Made by a program: the position numbers and the translations under genes
The notes under the pieces: generated by a model
What the model was told of the DNA's origin: nothing
The model's input: only the letters and a program-made list of their open reading frames with translations
The model's database searches: none
In this document: one piece after another, positions 1 through 8,267 of the stretch
How positions within the stretch are numbered: position 1 is the first letter of the stretch
Layout of the letters: each line of letters opens with the position of its first letter
Origin: Treponema sp. UBA1798
GTDB taxonomy: Bacteria; Spirochaetota; Spirochaetia; Treponematales; Treponemataceae
Reading direction: 5' to 3'
Length of the DNA stretch: 14,627 nucleotides
NCBI GenBank assembly: GCA_002319875.1
Contig: DCFS01000198.1
Span: forward strand, 9,959-24,585

Positions 1-548
1 GTCTGCTATGGATTTAGTACTTGTTCCGTATCTGGACAGAATGTAAATCTTAGAAACTTTTCGATACAGTTTATGGAGCACAGGATAGTGTTCCGGCTCC
101 TGTTATGGGAAATCGACGATTATGATCCACGTTCCCCCTTGGTAATTGAGAAAACAGCTGATACACAGGTGCAATAAAGTTTTGACATATTATGAATTTC
201 TGGAAATGTCTGATAATTGTATTTTACTGATAATCAGCCGCCAGGGGAGTTTTTAACGGATATTTGCTACAAACTCGAAAAATAAATAGAACAGCAGTAT
301 ATCAAAATTGGAATCAGTTTTTAGGCAGCAAAGACTAAAGAATAATCTGGTTCGTATGACGGCAATATCATTCCCCCCGCATCAGACTTCTTACAGGTTT
401 ATGTGTGATGAGGGGGTAATATCCCGGTTACCGGGTTGTAATCGGCTGTATAAAATCCCCGCCTGCAATATTTTTAGAAACAGCATACCCCGCTGTTGCG
501 GGGTTGTTTATTACGATTGTCAGAAGGGCAATAAACTATTTATACCTG
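1..548. other. Left-edge region without a confident gene
   Basis: No convincing complete gene is visible in these 548 bases. Plus frame 1 is open from the window edge to a TAA at 175-177 (58 codons) and frame 2 from the edge to a TAA at 44-46 (14 codons); either could be the 3' tail of a gene that lies outside the window, but neither tail resembles a family I know. An 84-codon TTG-started frame (308-562) runs into the convergent porin gene and looks like chance. From 178 on the DNA is AT-rich and broken by stops. Two GC-rich hairpins stand out: CCCGG-TTA-CCGGG at 423-435 and a seven-pair stem at 487-504, the latter listed separately. Confidence 0.5.
487..504. terminator. Hairpin, probable terminator after the porin gene
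   Basis: ACCCCGC and GCGGGGT form a seven-pair GC-rich stem with a TGTT loop. On the plus strand it is followed by TGTTTATT; on the minus strand, the direction of the porin gene whose stop is 45 bases away, it is followed by ATGCTGTTT. Neither T tract is strong, so direction and efficiency are uncertain. Its place just beyond the stop codon of the porin gene makes it the best candidate for that gene's transcript end. Confidence 0.5.
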
Positions 549-1802
549 TTAGAAAGGTTTGAATGTCGCACCAAGACTGAACAGGAATACCTTTTTGTTG
601 AGATCCATGTTCTGGTAAGTTTTTTCGAAGTATTTTGTATACACCATTCCGGCAGCCACAACGGTCAGATTTCTTAAAGCCTTTACTTCTGCACCTGTTC
701 CAATCGTAATACTGTTGAGTACAGGACTAAACACATTATTTGATGTACTGTTGCTTCCCTGGTTGCTGTACATAAACCCGGTACTGGCCGTGACAGTGTT
801 ATTGACCTTATAATCAGCACCGGCTCCAGCTTCCCACGAATTATCATAGTCGTAAGATGAACCGGTCAGAACATTGTCCATGTCCGCCTGTTCATTGAAG
901 TAATAGTTAAAACTTGTATTGATATAAAGAGGGTCCGTAAGCTGGTAACCGGCACCGAGATTCAATACTGCCGGCAGATCATTATGGAATGTATCGCCTT
1001 CAGAGACACCAAGCATTTTTGAGGCAAGACTGCCGTTGAGAGAATCGAATTTAAAATTGAGTTTTGTGATTGTCTGGTACTGGACGCTCAGATCAAGAAC
1101 GGCTGTAGGTTTAACATGCAAACCAAAGATACCGCCGAAGCCGATCCCTGATGCATCGTAACCTACTTCGTCGCTTCCGCCATTCAGGGCTGAAAGCGAC
1201 GAAGATTCCAATGAAAGATTCTGGCTGCCCTGGAGAAGGCGACCTGCCGCTGAAACGGAAATCATGTCATTGATACGATAAGACGCACCGAAGATTTCAC
1301 CAAACGTAACAGAATATACACTCAGTGAATGATCATTTGCAGCCGCGTTAAATAGAGCTGCGTAGGCAGGTGATACGGATGCATATGCCTGTGCTGTTTT
1401 TACGAGCATACCGTATGTAGCGTAGGTTCCATCCTTGTAATCAAGTTCCCCGCCTCCGGCGAATACAGCAAAGCCGCCGAACAGTGCCCAGTTACCGTTT
1501 TTATATACGGCGGCAGCATTGGGATACAGATACACATTTTTCTTATCTTTATATGTGGTACCATTTGCTTCATCAGAATATTCCTTAAAAACAAACTGGT
1601 TTCCAACCTCGAAATACAGTCCGTCATCCATAAAACCGGTACCTGCAATATTATAGAATACTGCTTCGGGGCGTTTATTTTCGGTATTCCGGCTGGGATT
1701 ACGCAGATATCCTGTACTGAGATTTGTTTTATTGTCGATACCGCCGGCAAAAACAGCAGTAGCACACAGTGAAAGTGCTGCAAAAGCAGTAATTTTTTTC
1801 AT
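549..1802 (-). CDS. FadL/OMPP1/TodX-family outer-membrane beta-barrel protein
   Basis: Predicted outer-membrane channel for hydrophobic substrates such as long-chain fatty acids; treponemes are known to carry several FadL paralogues. The protein of 417 residues, near the usual family length, opens with a signal peptide (KKITAF, a hydrophobic stretch, then AVFA before GG) and has the family's N-terminal signature around residues 45-57 (PEAVFYNIAGTGF, with NIAG in place of the usual NPAG). The rest alternates short polar and aromatic stretches as barrel strands do, and it ends in FSLGATFKPF with a C-terminal aromatic, the usual barrel-assembly signal. Two ATGs are adjacent (1805 and 1802); AAGGAG at 1810-1815 is 4 bases from the first and 7 from the second, so I prefer 1802. 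It is monocistronic and divergent from the peptide transporter. The substrate cannot be told from sequence. Confidence 0.82.
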   Translation of the reverse strand: MKKITAFAALSLCATAVFAGGIDNKTNLSTGYLRNPSRNTENKRPEAVFYNIAGTGFMDDGLYFEVGNQFVFKEYSDEANGTTYKDKKNVYLYPNAAAVYKNGNWALFGGFAVFAGGGELDYKDGTYATYGMLVKTAQAYASVSPAYAALFNAAANDHSLSVYSVTFGEIFGASYRINDMISVSAAGRLLQGSQNLSLESSSLSALNGGSDEVGYDASGIGFGGIFGLHVKPTAVLDLSVQYQTITKLNFKFDSLNGSLASKMLGVSEGDTFHNDLPAVLNLGAGYQLTDPLYINTSFNYYFNEQADMDNVLTGSSYDYDNSWEAGAGADYKVNNTVTASTGFMYSNQGSNSTSNNVFSPVLNSITIGTGAEVKALRNLTVVAAGMVYTKYFEKTYQNMDLNKKVFLFSLGATFKPF

Positions 1803-1820
1803 CATAAAACTCCTTATTAT

Positions 1821-1891
1821 GGACAGGGCAAAGGATCCTGTTTTATGCAGTACTTATTCCCTTCTTTGAAGAAACGCGCATTGCTCTGTCC
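1821..1891 (-). other. Structured 5' leader of the porin gene (long inverted repeat)
   Basis: GGACAGGGCAA (1821-1831) and TTGCTCTGTCC (1881-1891) are complementary at 10 of 11 positions (the exception is a G-U pair on the plus-strand RNA, an A-C mismatch in the porin message). A smaller palindrome, TTCTT-TG-AAGAA, lies inside at 1862-1873. If transcription starts near 1894 as the promoter predicts, the message would begin with this stem, and its 3' arm would end about 5 bases before the ribosome-binding site. Such a structure could protect the 5' end or tune translation. No known riboswitch class is recognised. Confidence 0.4.
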
Positions 1892-1900
1892 GGTCAAGGA

Positions 1901-1929
1901 AATATAACATAGTAAAAAAAATTAGACAA
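1901..1929 (-). promoter_or_regulatory. Promoter of the porin gene
   Basis: On the minus strand TTGTCT (1929-1924) is followed after exactly 17 bases by TATATT (1906-1901), a good sigma-70-type pair. It predicts a start near 1894 and an 89-base leader for the porin message. The -35 and spacer lie inside copy 1 of a direct repeat described separately. Confidence 0.6.
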
Positions 1930-1977
1930 TACAAAAAGACACAAAATGTCATAGTAAAGATTAAAAAATTAGACATT
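1908..1977. repeat. Two-copy AT-rich direct repeat over the porin promoter
   Basis: CATAGTAAA, an A-rich stretch and AATTAGACA occur at 1908-1930 and again at 1950-1977, the second copy carrying five extra bases in the middle. Copy 1 contains the -35 and spacer of the porin promoter; copy 2 lies 42 bases further upstream. The repeat could be a tandem operator for a regulator or a duplicated, decayed promoter. An eight-base A/T run in copy 1 sits in the promoter spacer, where slippage would alter spacing. Confidence 0.45.
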
Positions 1978-2207
1978 AATAAATTAATTTAATGGATGAT
2001 GGTGTTTTTGAAAGTAACAGACTTTTGAAAGTAGCGCAATATTTTATTCGTGCGGAGGTTTTACTGCCGGCTCTTGGGTCGTGTGAAGGGCGATTAAATC
2101 CCGGCTTCGATACCTTTAGAGAACTCCATCCAGTGCTGTTTGCAGCGGAACAGGTGATTATTTTTCACTTTGGGATCGTCTTTATATATCCCTGTATCCA
2201 TTATTGA

Positions 2208-2236
2208 TTGACGTTCCCGGCCTGTTATGCCAGAAT
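2208..2236 (+). promoter_or_regulatory. Possible promoter of the oligopeptide transporter operon
   Basis: TTGACG (2208-2213), a 17-base gap and CAGAAT (2231-2236) form a plausible pair with a weak -10. It would start transcription at about 2243, one base before the ATG at 2244, which would explain why no Shine-Dalgarno sequence is visible. Further upstream, an 11-base direct repeat TTTTGAAAGTA occurs at 2006-2016 and 2023-2033 and might be a regulator site. Low confidence because the -10 matches only four of six consensus bases. Confidence 0.3.
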
Positions 2237-2243
2237 AAACGGT

Positions 2244-4070
2244 ATGGAAAGAGCCTGTTGTTTTTTTTTGCTTGGCTTCGTGCTGCTGGTATCCGGCTGC
2301 GGTCATAAAGTACCGGAAATGACGCTTGAGGAAATCGAGAGTATCCGGAATGCCGGTAACTCTGGAATACTGACTGAAACGAAGGGTAAACCATGGCAAG
2401 GCCAGGTTTTCGTACCGGGAAAAACAGGTGGCATCTGGTATTCATCGATAACCGGTGATCCGAAAAGTTTTAATGCGCTTATCGGTGAAAGGGACGCGGA
2501 AACGGATGGAATAATTGAGATGATGTCCGATTCCCTTATCGAGTACGATTATGTAAAAAAAGCGTGGAAACCACATGCAGCATCTTATCGTGTCGAAGTA
2601 AACGAAAAAGCAGGTACTCTCGATGTCTATTATACACTACGGAGCGATCTGTACTGGACATATTTTGCAATGAATAGCAAAGTACCGGTTACATCGGATG
2701 ATATAGTATTCTGGTATAACGATATTTATGGAGATGAAGCATGCGGCAGTTCTGCATATAACAGTCAGTTTGTTACAATGCCGGACGGTTCTGAGAAACA
2801 TATCCCGATAGAAAAAATCGATGATAAAACATTTGTATTCCATTTCCCGAGGATAGATGCCGATCCGCTGCTTGCAACCAATATGAGTATCTACCCGTCG
2901 TTCATATACCGTAAGGCTAAAGAACGAGGCGGGGTAAAGGCTGTAAAGGATCTGTTCAGTGTTGCGGTTGACCCGAAAATGATACCATCCTGCGGTAAGT
3001 GGTATCTGACCGAGTATACACCCGGTCAGCGGCTTGTTTTTCATCGTAATCCATATTACTGGGACAGGGATAAAACCGGTATCTCAATACCGTATCCGGA
3101 GCAGAAAATAGTACAGATTGTAGGTGATACAAATACACAGTATCTTTTGTTCCGGCAGGGAAAACTTGAAGCCTATGCTCCCCGTCCGGAAGAATTGGAT
3201 GAAGTTGTAAACCGGCAGGGAAAGGACTATACAGTTTATAACTCGAAAGGTAGTCTGGGGGCTGCATTCTGGAGCTTTAACCAGAATCCGAAGAATCAGG
3301 ATCAGCCGTATTATAAGTGGTTTACAAAAAAAGAATTCAGGCAGGCTATGAGCTGCCTTATAAACCGGGATCGTATAATATCGCAGACATACCGGAGTCT
3401 TGCTGAACCGAAGTATACTTTTTTTCCTGAAGGAAATCCTTATTATAACGCCGATATAGTTCTTCAATACCGGTATAACCATTCACAGGCAGAAATGCTT
3501 CTTGAAAGAGCTGGATTTGTAAAACACAGTGATGGTTTTCTGTACGACAGCGACAATAATAAAGTAGAATTCGACCTGACCGTTCCGTCTGTAAATACTA
3601 TATGGAGCGATATTGCGCAGATTATTACCGATGACTGCGCCCAAGAAGGTATAAAGGTAAATGTCCGTCAGATGGATTTCCAGAAAATAGTGGAGCAGCT
3701 GACTTCAACCTATGACTGGCAGTCGGTTATTCTTGCTTTTGCGGCAAATATGTTCCCATCGCAAGGAAGCAATACCTGGCCTTCTACCGGAAATCTGCAT
3801 TTGTGGTATCCTTTGCAGAAAAAACCTGCAACAGACTGGGAAGCTCGTATTGATTATCTTTATAATGAAGGTTGCCATACGATTGAACACGATAAGGCTA
3901 AAAAAATATGGGACGAATACCAGCAGATACTGCTCGAGCAGAGCCCTATTATATATCTTGTGCGTGGCCGGGGATTTTTTGCGCTTCGTAACCGATGGGA
4001 TCAGACGAATATGTATTTTGATAATATCGGCGGAGCCCAGACTGACTATTTATGGCTGTCCCAGAGGTAG
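2244..4070 (+). CDS. oppA: Oligopeptide ABC transporter substrate-binding lipoprotein (family 5, OppA/DppA-like)
   Basis: Extracytoplasmic peptide-capture component of the importer encoded by the following genes. The 608-residue protein begins with a short basic N-terminus and a hydrophobic stretch ending in LVSGC, a lipobox that places the lipidated cysteine at residue 19. Family-5 hallmarks follow: a GDPKSFNAL segment near residue 71, and the segment around residues 130-162 where SDDIVFWYNDIY corresponds to the conserved core of the family. The ATG at 2244 is chosen because it gives the lipoprotein signal; an upstream TTG at 2208 would put twelve unlikely residues before it. No clear ribosome-binding site precedes the ATG. 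The next gene begins 7 bases after the stop. The family also includes dipeptide, nickel and sugar binders, so peptide specificity is inferred from the operon. Confidence 0.9.
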   Translation: MERACCFFLLGFVLLVSGCGHKVPEMTLEEIESIRNAGNSGILTETKGKPWQGQVFVPGKTGGIWYSSITGDPKSFNALIGERDAETDGIIEMMSDSLIEYDYVKKAWKPHAASYRVEVNEKAGTLDVYYTLRSDLYWTYFAMNSKVPVTSDDIVFWYNDIYGDEACGSSAYNSQFVTMPDGSEKHIPIEKIDDKTFVFHFPRIDADPLLATNMSIYPSFIYRKAKERGGVKAVKDLFSVAVDPKMIPSCGKWYLTEYTPGQRLVFHRNPYYWDRDKTGISIPYPEQKIVQIVGDTNTQYLLFRQGKLEAYAPRPEELDEVVNRQGKDYTVYNSKGSLGAAFWSFNQNPKNQDQPYYKWFTKKEFRQAMSCLINRDRIISQTYRSLAEPKYTFFPEGNPYYNADIVLQYRYNHSQAEMLLERAGFVKHSDGFLYDSDNNKVEFDLTVPSVNTIWSDIAQIITDDCAQEGIKVNVRQMDFQKIVEQLTSTYDWQSVILAFAANMFPSQGSNTWPSTGNLHLWYPLQKKPATDWEARIDYLYNEGCHTIEHDKAKKIWDEYQQILLEQSPIIYLVRGRGFFALRNRWDQTNMYFDNIGGAQTDYLWLSQR

Positions 4071-4077
4071 AAATGTA

Positions 4078-5187
4078 ATGAAAAAAATTTTAAGAACTGC
4101 AGGATATTTAATTTCGTTGCTGTTTATACCATGGTATGCGTTCAGAAAGCGGATGCCGCTCATCTCGTTTACATTCGGGCGACTGTGTACAATGCTTGTA
4201 ATGCTTTTCCTGCTTGGTTTTGCCATGTTTGGTCTTATGGAACTGGCTCCCGGCGACATTGTCGATCAGCTGATGACTCAACAGTTAATGGCCAGTGCCG
4301 GTGGAACAGGCGGAAAAAGCCAGACAGCCGGAAACCAGAAAGACTTTTCTGCTGAGCAGCTTACAAAAACGCGTGCTGAACTCGGTCTCGACAAGCCGTT
4401 TTATGTGCAGTATTTCCGCTGGCTGAACCGCGTTGTTGTACATCATGATCTCGGAATCAGTCTGATATCGCAGGCGCCGGTCGGGTTTCTGATAAAAACC
4501 AGACTTATAAACTCTATTGTCCTGAATGTGATATCGCTCATATGCATCACGGTTATTTCTTTTCTCCTTGGGGTTTATTTTTCGAGCAAAGCTGGTACGA
4601 ACGTAGATGTTGCAGCAACATTTTTTGCTCTGTTTCTGCATGCCTTCCCTGGCATACTGCTTCTGATCCTGCTACAGCTTTTTGCTTCGGTCTCAGGTAT
4701 TTTTCCTGTGACAGGATATCCTGACTTTCCATATGCGTCTGATCCCATAAAATTTATATTCAGCTATACATATCATATATTTCTTCCACTGCTGGCATCC
4801 TTCCTGGGTGGAATTGGCGGTACAATGCGTATGATCAGGGCAACGATGCTTGATCAGATGGGAATGCCGTATATCATGGCATTGCGCGCACGAGGAATCA
4901 GTGAACGCCGCATTTACCTGTATCATGCTTTTCGCAATACACTGAATCCTTATATAACGGGTAGTGCCAATCTTCTTGCCGGTCTATTCAGTGGTTCCCT
5001 GGTGCTTGAGATTATTTTTTCATATCCGGGAATTGGCCGGCTGATGTATGAAGCGGTCCTTCAGGAAGACATAAACCTTGTACTTGCGAACAGTATGTTT
5101 ATTTCGTTTCTTGTACTCGCCGGTATGGTTATTTCTGATGTGCTGCTCGCGATTGTTGATCCGCGCATTCGTTACGGAAAGGTTTAA
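4078..5187 (+). CDS. oppB: Oligopeptide ABC transporter permease, OppB type
   Basis: Inner-membrane permease, one half of the translocation channel. The 369-residue protein contains the family's first membrane segment (about residues 34-56) running into MELAPGD, a soluble loop rich in Gly, Gln and Ser (about 64-100), ELGLDKP, several more hydrophobic segments, and the EAA coupling loop at about 264-290 (YIMALRARGISERR), which contacts the ATPases. It ends in the typical DPRIRYGK. The first thirty residues, including a hydrophobic stretch at about 10-20, precede the position where most OppB proteins start, so it may have an extra membrane or amphipathic helix. GAGGT at 4064-4068 is well spaced from the ATG at 4078; the frame is open further upstream but that part only shadows the binding-protein gene. 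Nine bases separate it from the next gene. Confidence 0.92.
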   Translation: MKKILRTAGYLISLLFIPWYAFRKRMPLISFTFGRLCTMLVMLFLLGFAMFGLMELAPGDIVDQLMTQQLMASAGGTGGKSQTAGNQKDFSAEQLTKTRAELGLDKPFYVQYFRWLNRVVVHHDLGISLISQAPVGFLIKTRLINSIVLNVISLICITVISFLLGVYFSSKAGTNVDVAATFFALFLHAFPGILLLILLQLFASVSGIFPVTGYPDFPYASDPIKFIFSYTYHIFLPLLASFLGGIGGTMRMIRATMLDQMGMPYIMALRARGISERRIYLYHAFRNTLNPYITGSANLLAGLFSGSLVLEIIFSYPGIGRLMYEAVLQEDINLVLANSMFISFLVLAGMVISDVLLAIVDPRIRYGKV

Positions 5188-5196
5188 GGTATCGAG

Positions 5197-7293
5197 ATGA
5201 AAAAATTCCTGAAGTTTTTGAAGACACAACCGTTTGCGCTGGTATCACTTATTGTTATTATCTTTATGTATGTTGTAATGGCAGGTGCGGAATTTTTTGC
5301 GCCATACCCTGCTACGCAATCATTCGCCAGCGATTCATTTCATCCGTCAAATGTTGAACTGTCAGCGAACGGTATCGTCGTACGTGAATGCCGTGTGCTT
5401 GATCCTGTTGCCTGGCAGTACGCACGAGTCAAAGGGCTTACGCACCAGTTACATTTTTTTGTGCATGGTTCAAAGTACAAAATCCTGGGGATTATATCAT
5501 GCGATTTTCACTTGTTTGGTACTCTTCCTGATGTCCACACAGGAGAATCATACCCTGTCTTTCTGATTGGCGCTGATAACCTCGGGCGGGATCTTTTCAG
5601 CCGCATAGTCTACGGTAGCCGTATTTCATTGACTATCGGTTTTGTCGCATCTGCTATCTCACTTTTACTGGCTATTCTTCTCGGAGGGCTTGCTGGTTAT
5701 TATGGTGGAGCTGCTGACTGGGGAATCATGCGTTTTGCTGAATTTTTCATGCTGATTCCTGGTCTGTATCTCATCCTTTTTCTTCGTTCGCTTTTAAATA
5801 CGTCAATGGACAGTGGGACTGCATATATGATCATTACTGTCATTCTTTCCCTGGTAGGCTGGCCAGGGAGTGCACGAACGATCCGCGGTATGATTCATTC
5901 TGTAAAACGGGAAGAGTTTATTATGGATGCAGGACTTGAAGGAATTCCTTCAACTGTTATTATTTTTCTTCATATTATTCCGCAGATAGCCAGTCTGCTG
6001 ATAGTCAGCATAGCACTCAGTATTCCCGGTTTCATTATGAGTGAAACGACGCTTTCATATCTTGGTCTTGGCATAAGCGATCCGGCGGTCAGTTGGGGTT
6101 CTCTTATAAATCGTGATATTTCCACGCTGAACAATTTGCGCAATTATCCATGGCTTCTGACTCCGGTACTGCTTCTGCTCGTCGTTACGCTTGCTTTCAA
6201 TTTTCTGGGCGATGCATTGCGGGATTATTTCGACCCGTATCATGCGGTTTTTCATACATGGAAAAAGATAAAAAAAACACATAGAAGACAGGAAATACCG
6301 GTACGCCGAATGCATGCCGCCCCCGTTTCGAATATGCTGCTTTCGGTTCGTGATCTGCATGTAACTTTCAATATATTGCGCGGCGCTGTCCGTACAAGAA
6401 TTTCCGCTGTCAGGGGAATTTCGTTTGATATGGCAAAAGGGGAAATACTAGGTGTTGTAGGTGAATCAGGAAGCGGCAAGTCTGTTTCCATGGCTGCTGT
6501 CCCCGGGCTTTTACCGTCAAATGCTGAAATATTCGGATATATTTATTATGACGGTATGGAACTTTCATCTTTTTCGCAGAAGGAGCTGAGACTGTATCGT
6601 GGAAGAAAAATAGGACTGATCTTTCAGGAACCGGGGCGTTCCTTCGATCCTTTACAGAATATAGGTAGTGTCTTTTGGGAGACGTTCCGGAATACAGATT
6701 CCCGCATAACAAAACGGAACGCATATGATAAAGCGGAAAAACTTCTGGCTGAAGTAGGACTTCCGGATCCACGCGGAAGGCTTGTAAATTATCCTCATCA
6801 GTTTTCCGGTGGACAACTGCAGCGGATCAGTATTGCCCTTGCGCTGGCACAGGGGTGTGAACTGCTGATAGCTGACGAACCTACGACAGCGCTTGATGTA
6901 ACGATACAGGCCCAGATTGTTTCTCTTCTTGTAGAATTACGTAAAAAGAAAAATTTATCAGTGATTTTTATAAGTCACAATATAGACCTTGTAGCGCATA
7001 TCTCTGATCGCATTATCGTTATGTACGGAGGACTGATCATGGAAAGCGGAACAGCTGTACGGATAACGGAACATCCTGCCCACCCATATACAAAAGCTCT
7101 GCTGGCATCTTCTCCGAAATTCGGAAGTCACTATACTGAAGGTTCTCTGTCATCAATACCAGGAAAAGTAACGGATCCTGCTTCTCCTGAACCAGGATGT
7201 CCTTTTGCTCCCCGGTGTACCTATTCGCAGGATATATGCAGGCAGAAGGATTTTTCCTGCCCGGAAATGGCCGGAAGAGGAGGCAGATCATGA
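5197..7293 (+). CDS. Fused oligopeptide permease and ATPase (OppC-OppD)
   Basis: One 698-residue polypeptide carries two transporter subunits that are normally separate. Residues 1-350 are an OppC permease: first membrane segment at about 12-32, an external loop of roughly 80 residues, the motif LIGADNLGRDLFSR (123-136), further membrane segments, and an EAA-like coupling loop (about 240-263). A basic linker (about 353-375) leads to an OppD ATPase: Walker A GESGSGKS (422-429), Q-loop Gln477, signature FSGGQLQR (536-543), Walker B LLIADEP (556-562), D-loop Asp567, H-loop His594. The C-terminal oligopeptide domain has four cysteines (668, 674, 681, 688), which in related OppD proteins bind an iron-sulphur cluster. 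Internal ATGs at 6310 and 6334 have no ribosome-binding site, so a separate OppD from this gene is unlikely. The stop overlaps the start of oppF by four bases. Confidence 0.92.
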   Translation: MKKFLKFLKTQPFALVSLIVIIFMYVVMAGAEFFAPYPATQSFASDSFHPSNVELSANGIVVRECRVLDPVAWQYARVKGLTHQLHFFVHGSKYKILGIISCDFHLFGTLPDVHTGESYPVFLIGADNLGRDLFSRIVYGSRISLTIGFVASAISLLLAILLGGLAGYYGGAADWGIMRFAEFFMLIPGLYLILFLRSLLNTSMDSGTAYMIITVILSLVGWPGSARTIRGMIHSVKREEFIMDAGLEGIPSTVIIFLHIIPQIASLLIVSIALSIPGFIMSETTLSYLGLGISDPAVSWGSLINRDISTLNNLRNYPWLLTPVLLLLVVTLAFNFLGDALRDYFDPYHAVFHTWKKIKKTHRRQEIPVRRMHAAPVSNMLLSVRDLHVTFNILRGAVRTRISAVRGISFDMAKGEILGVVGESGSGKSVSMAAVPGLLPSNAEIFGYIYYDGMELSSFSQKELRLYRGRKIGLIFQEPGRSFDPLQNIGSVFWETFRNTDSRITKRNAYDKAEKLLAEVGLPDPRGRLVNYPHQFSGGQLQRISIALALAQGCELLIADEPTTALDVTIQAQIVSLLVELRKKKNLSVIFISHNIDLVAHISDRIIVMYGGLIMESGTAVRITEHPAHPYTKALLASSPKFGSHYTEGSLSSIPGKVTDPASPEPGCPFAPRCTYSQDICRQKDFSCPEMAGRGGRS

Positions 7294-8267
7294 CAGGAAC
7301 CGATATGCAGTCTGATGCAATTATTCTGCAAGCTGATCATCTTTCAAAGCAATTTGATCTGCATGAAGGTTTTTTTGCCAGAGCGGGAAAAATTGTGTAT
7401 GCACTAAATGATGTTTCATTTGTAATTGCAAAGGGTGAATCTTATGGGCTGGTCGGCGAATCTGGTTGTGGTAAGACTACAACAGCCAGGCTTCTTATAG
7501 GTATGTATAGACCTGATAGTGGAAGAGTACTATATTCTGATTCAAAGATGGATATAGCTCTTCTTAAAAAAGAAGCGCTGAAGTCATACAGGGAGAAAAT
7601 AAAGTATATCTTTCAGGATCCTGCTCGCTCGCTTAATCCACGTATGAGTGTTTTCGAAATACTCACGGCCGCTCTTCGTTATTCATCGCAGTGGAAAGAC
7701 AGGGATGACGCATACGCACGGGCAGCTGAGATTATTGAAGAGGTAGGATTAACTTCTGCCGATCTTGAACGACGTTCGTCGGAATTTTCAGGAGGGCAGC
7801 GTCAGCGTATTTCCATAGCACGGGGCCTTATCATGGAACCGGAATTGCTGATCTGTGATGAAATTGTTTCTGCACTTGATGTTTCCATTCAGGGGCAGAT
7901 TCTGAATCTGCTGCAGGATACCAAAAAGAAGCGGAATCTTGGGTATCTGTTCATTGCGCATGATTTGAAAGTATCTTGCTGGTTTTGTGATAGAATCGGT
8001 GTAATGTATCGCGGCATTCTGGTAGAAGAGGCGCCTGCTGCCAGTTTATATAAAACTGCGCTTCATCCGTATACGCGGCTGCTCTTTGATGGGGCTAAGG
8101 GAGCATGGACGCAGAGTTCTGCTGAAGTTAAGACAACTCTTAAAAAAGAAAATGGTTGTCCTTTTGCGCATCGCTGTCCGCTTGTATCAGACAGATGCAG
8201 AGAACAATGCCCGGACTTGGTTCAGACTTCTGCAACACATAAAGTACGGTGCTGGGAAAAACAATAA
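7290..8267 (+). CDS. oppF: Oligopeptide ABC transporter ATP-binding protein, OppF type
   Basis: Second ATPase of the importer, pairing with the OppD half of the preceding fusion to drive uptake. The 325-residue protein shows Walker A GESGCGKT (56-63), Q-loop Gln109 in IFQDPARSLNP, signature FSGGQRQR (166-173), Walker B LLICDE (186-191) and H-loop His224. Where most OppF proteins read DEPVSALD this one reads DEIVSALD, the proline replaced by isoleucine. The C-terminal oligopeptide domain has cysteines at 290, 296, 303 and 307, again a possible iron-sulphur site. ATG 7290 overlaps the previous stop (ATGA) and has a strong GGAGG six bases upstream, so translation is probably coupled; the frame is open to 7197 but that part only shadows the fusion gene. 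No clear terminator hairpin is visible in the 70 bases before the convergent small gene. Confidence 0.93.
   Translation: MTGTDMQSDAIILQADHLSKQFDLHEGFFARAGKIVYALNDVSFVIAKGESYGLVGESGCGKTTTARLLIGMYRPDSGRVLYSDSKMDIALLKKEALKSYREKIKYIFQDPARSLNPRMSVFEILTAALRYSSQWKDRDDAYARAAEIIEEVGLTSADLERRSSEFSGGQRQRISIARGLIMEPELLICDEIVSALDVSIQGQILNLLQDTKKKRNLGYLFIAHDLKVSCWFCDRIGVMYRGILVEEAPAASLYKTALHPYTRLLFDGAKGAWTQSSAEVKTTLKKENGCPFAHRCPLVSDRCREQCPDLVQTSATHKVRCWEKQ

Noticed and set aside
423..435. CCCGG-TTA-CCGGG hairpin as a terminator
   Set aside because: Only five pairs, followed by TTGTAAT, and it is not next to any gene end; kept only as a note on the left-edge region.
308..562. 84-codon plus-strand ORF
   Set aside because: It starts at TTG without a ribosome-binding site, has no recognisable composition or family, contains the terminator hairpin and runs into the convergent porin gene.
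1821..1891. Known riboswitch in the porin leader
   Set aside because: The inverted repeat does not show the conserved core of any riboswitch class I can recall, and the gene product gives no matching ligand.
6310..6340. Separate oppD start (frameshift or internal initiation)
   Set aside because: The reading frame is continuous from the permease through the linker, and neither ATG 6310 nor 6334 has a ribosome-binding site.
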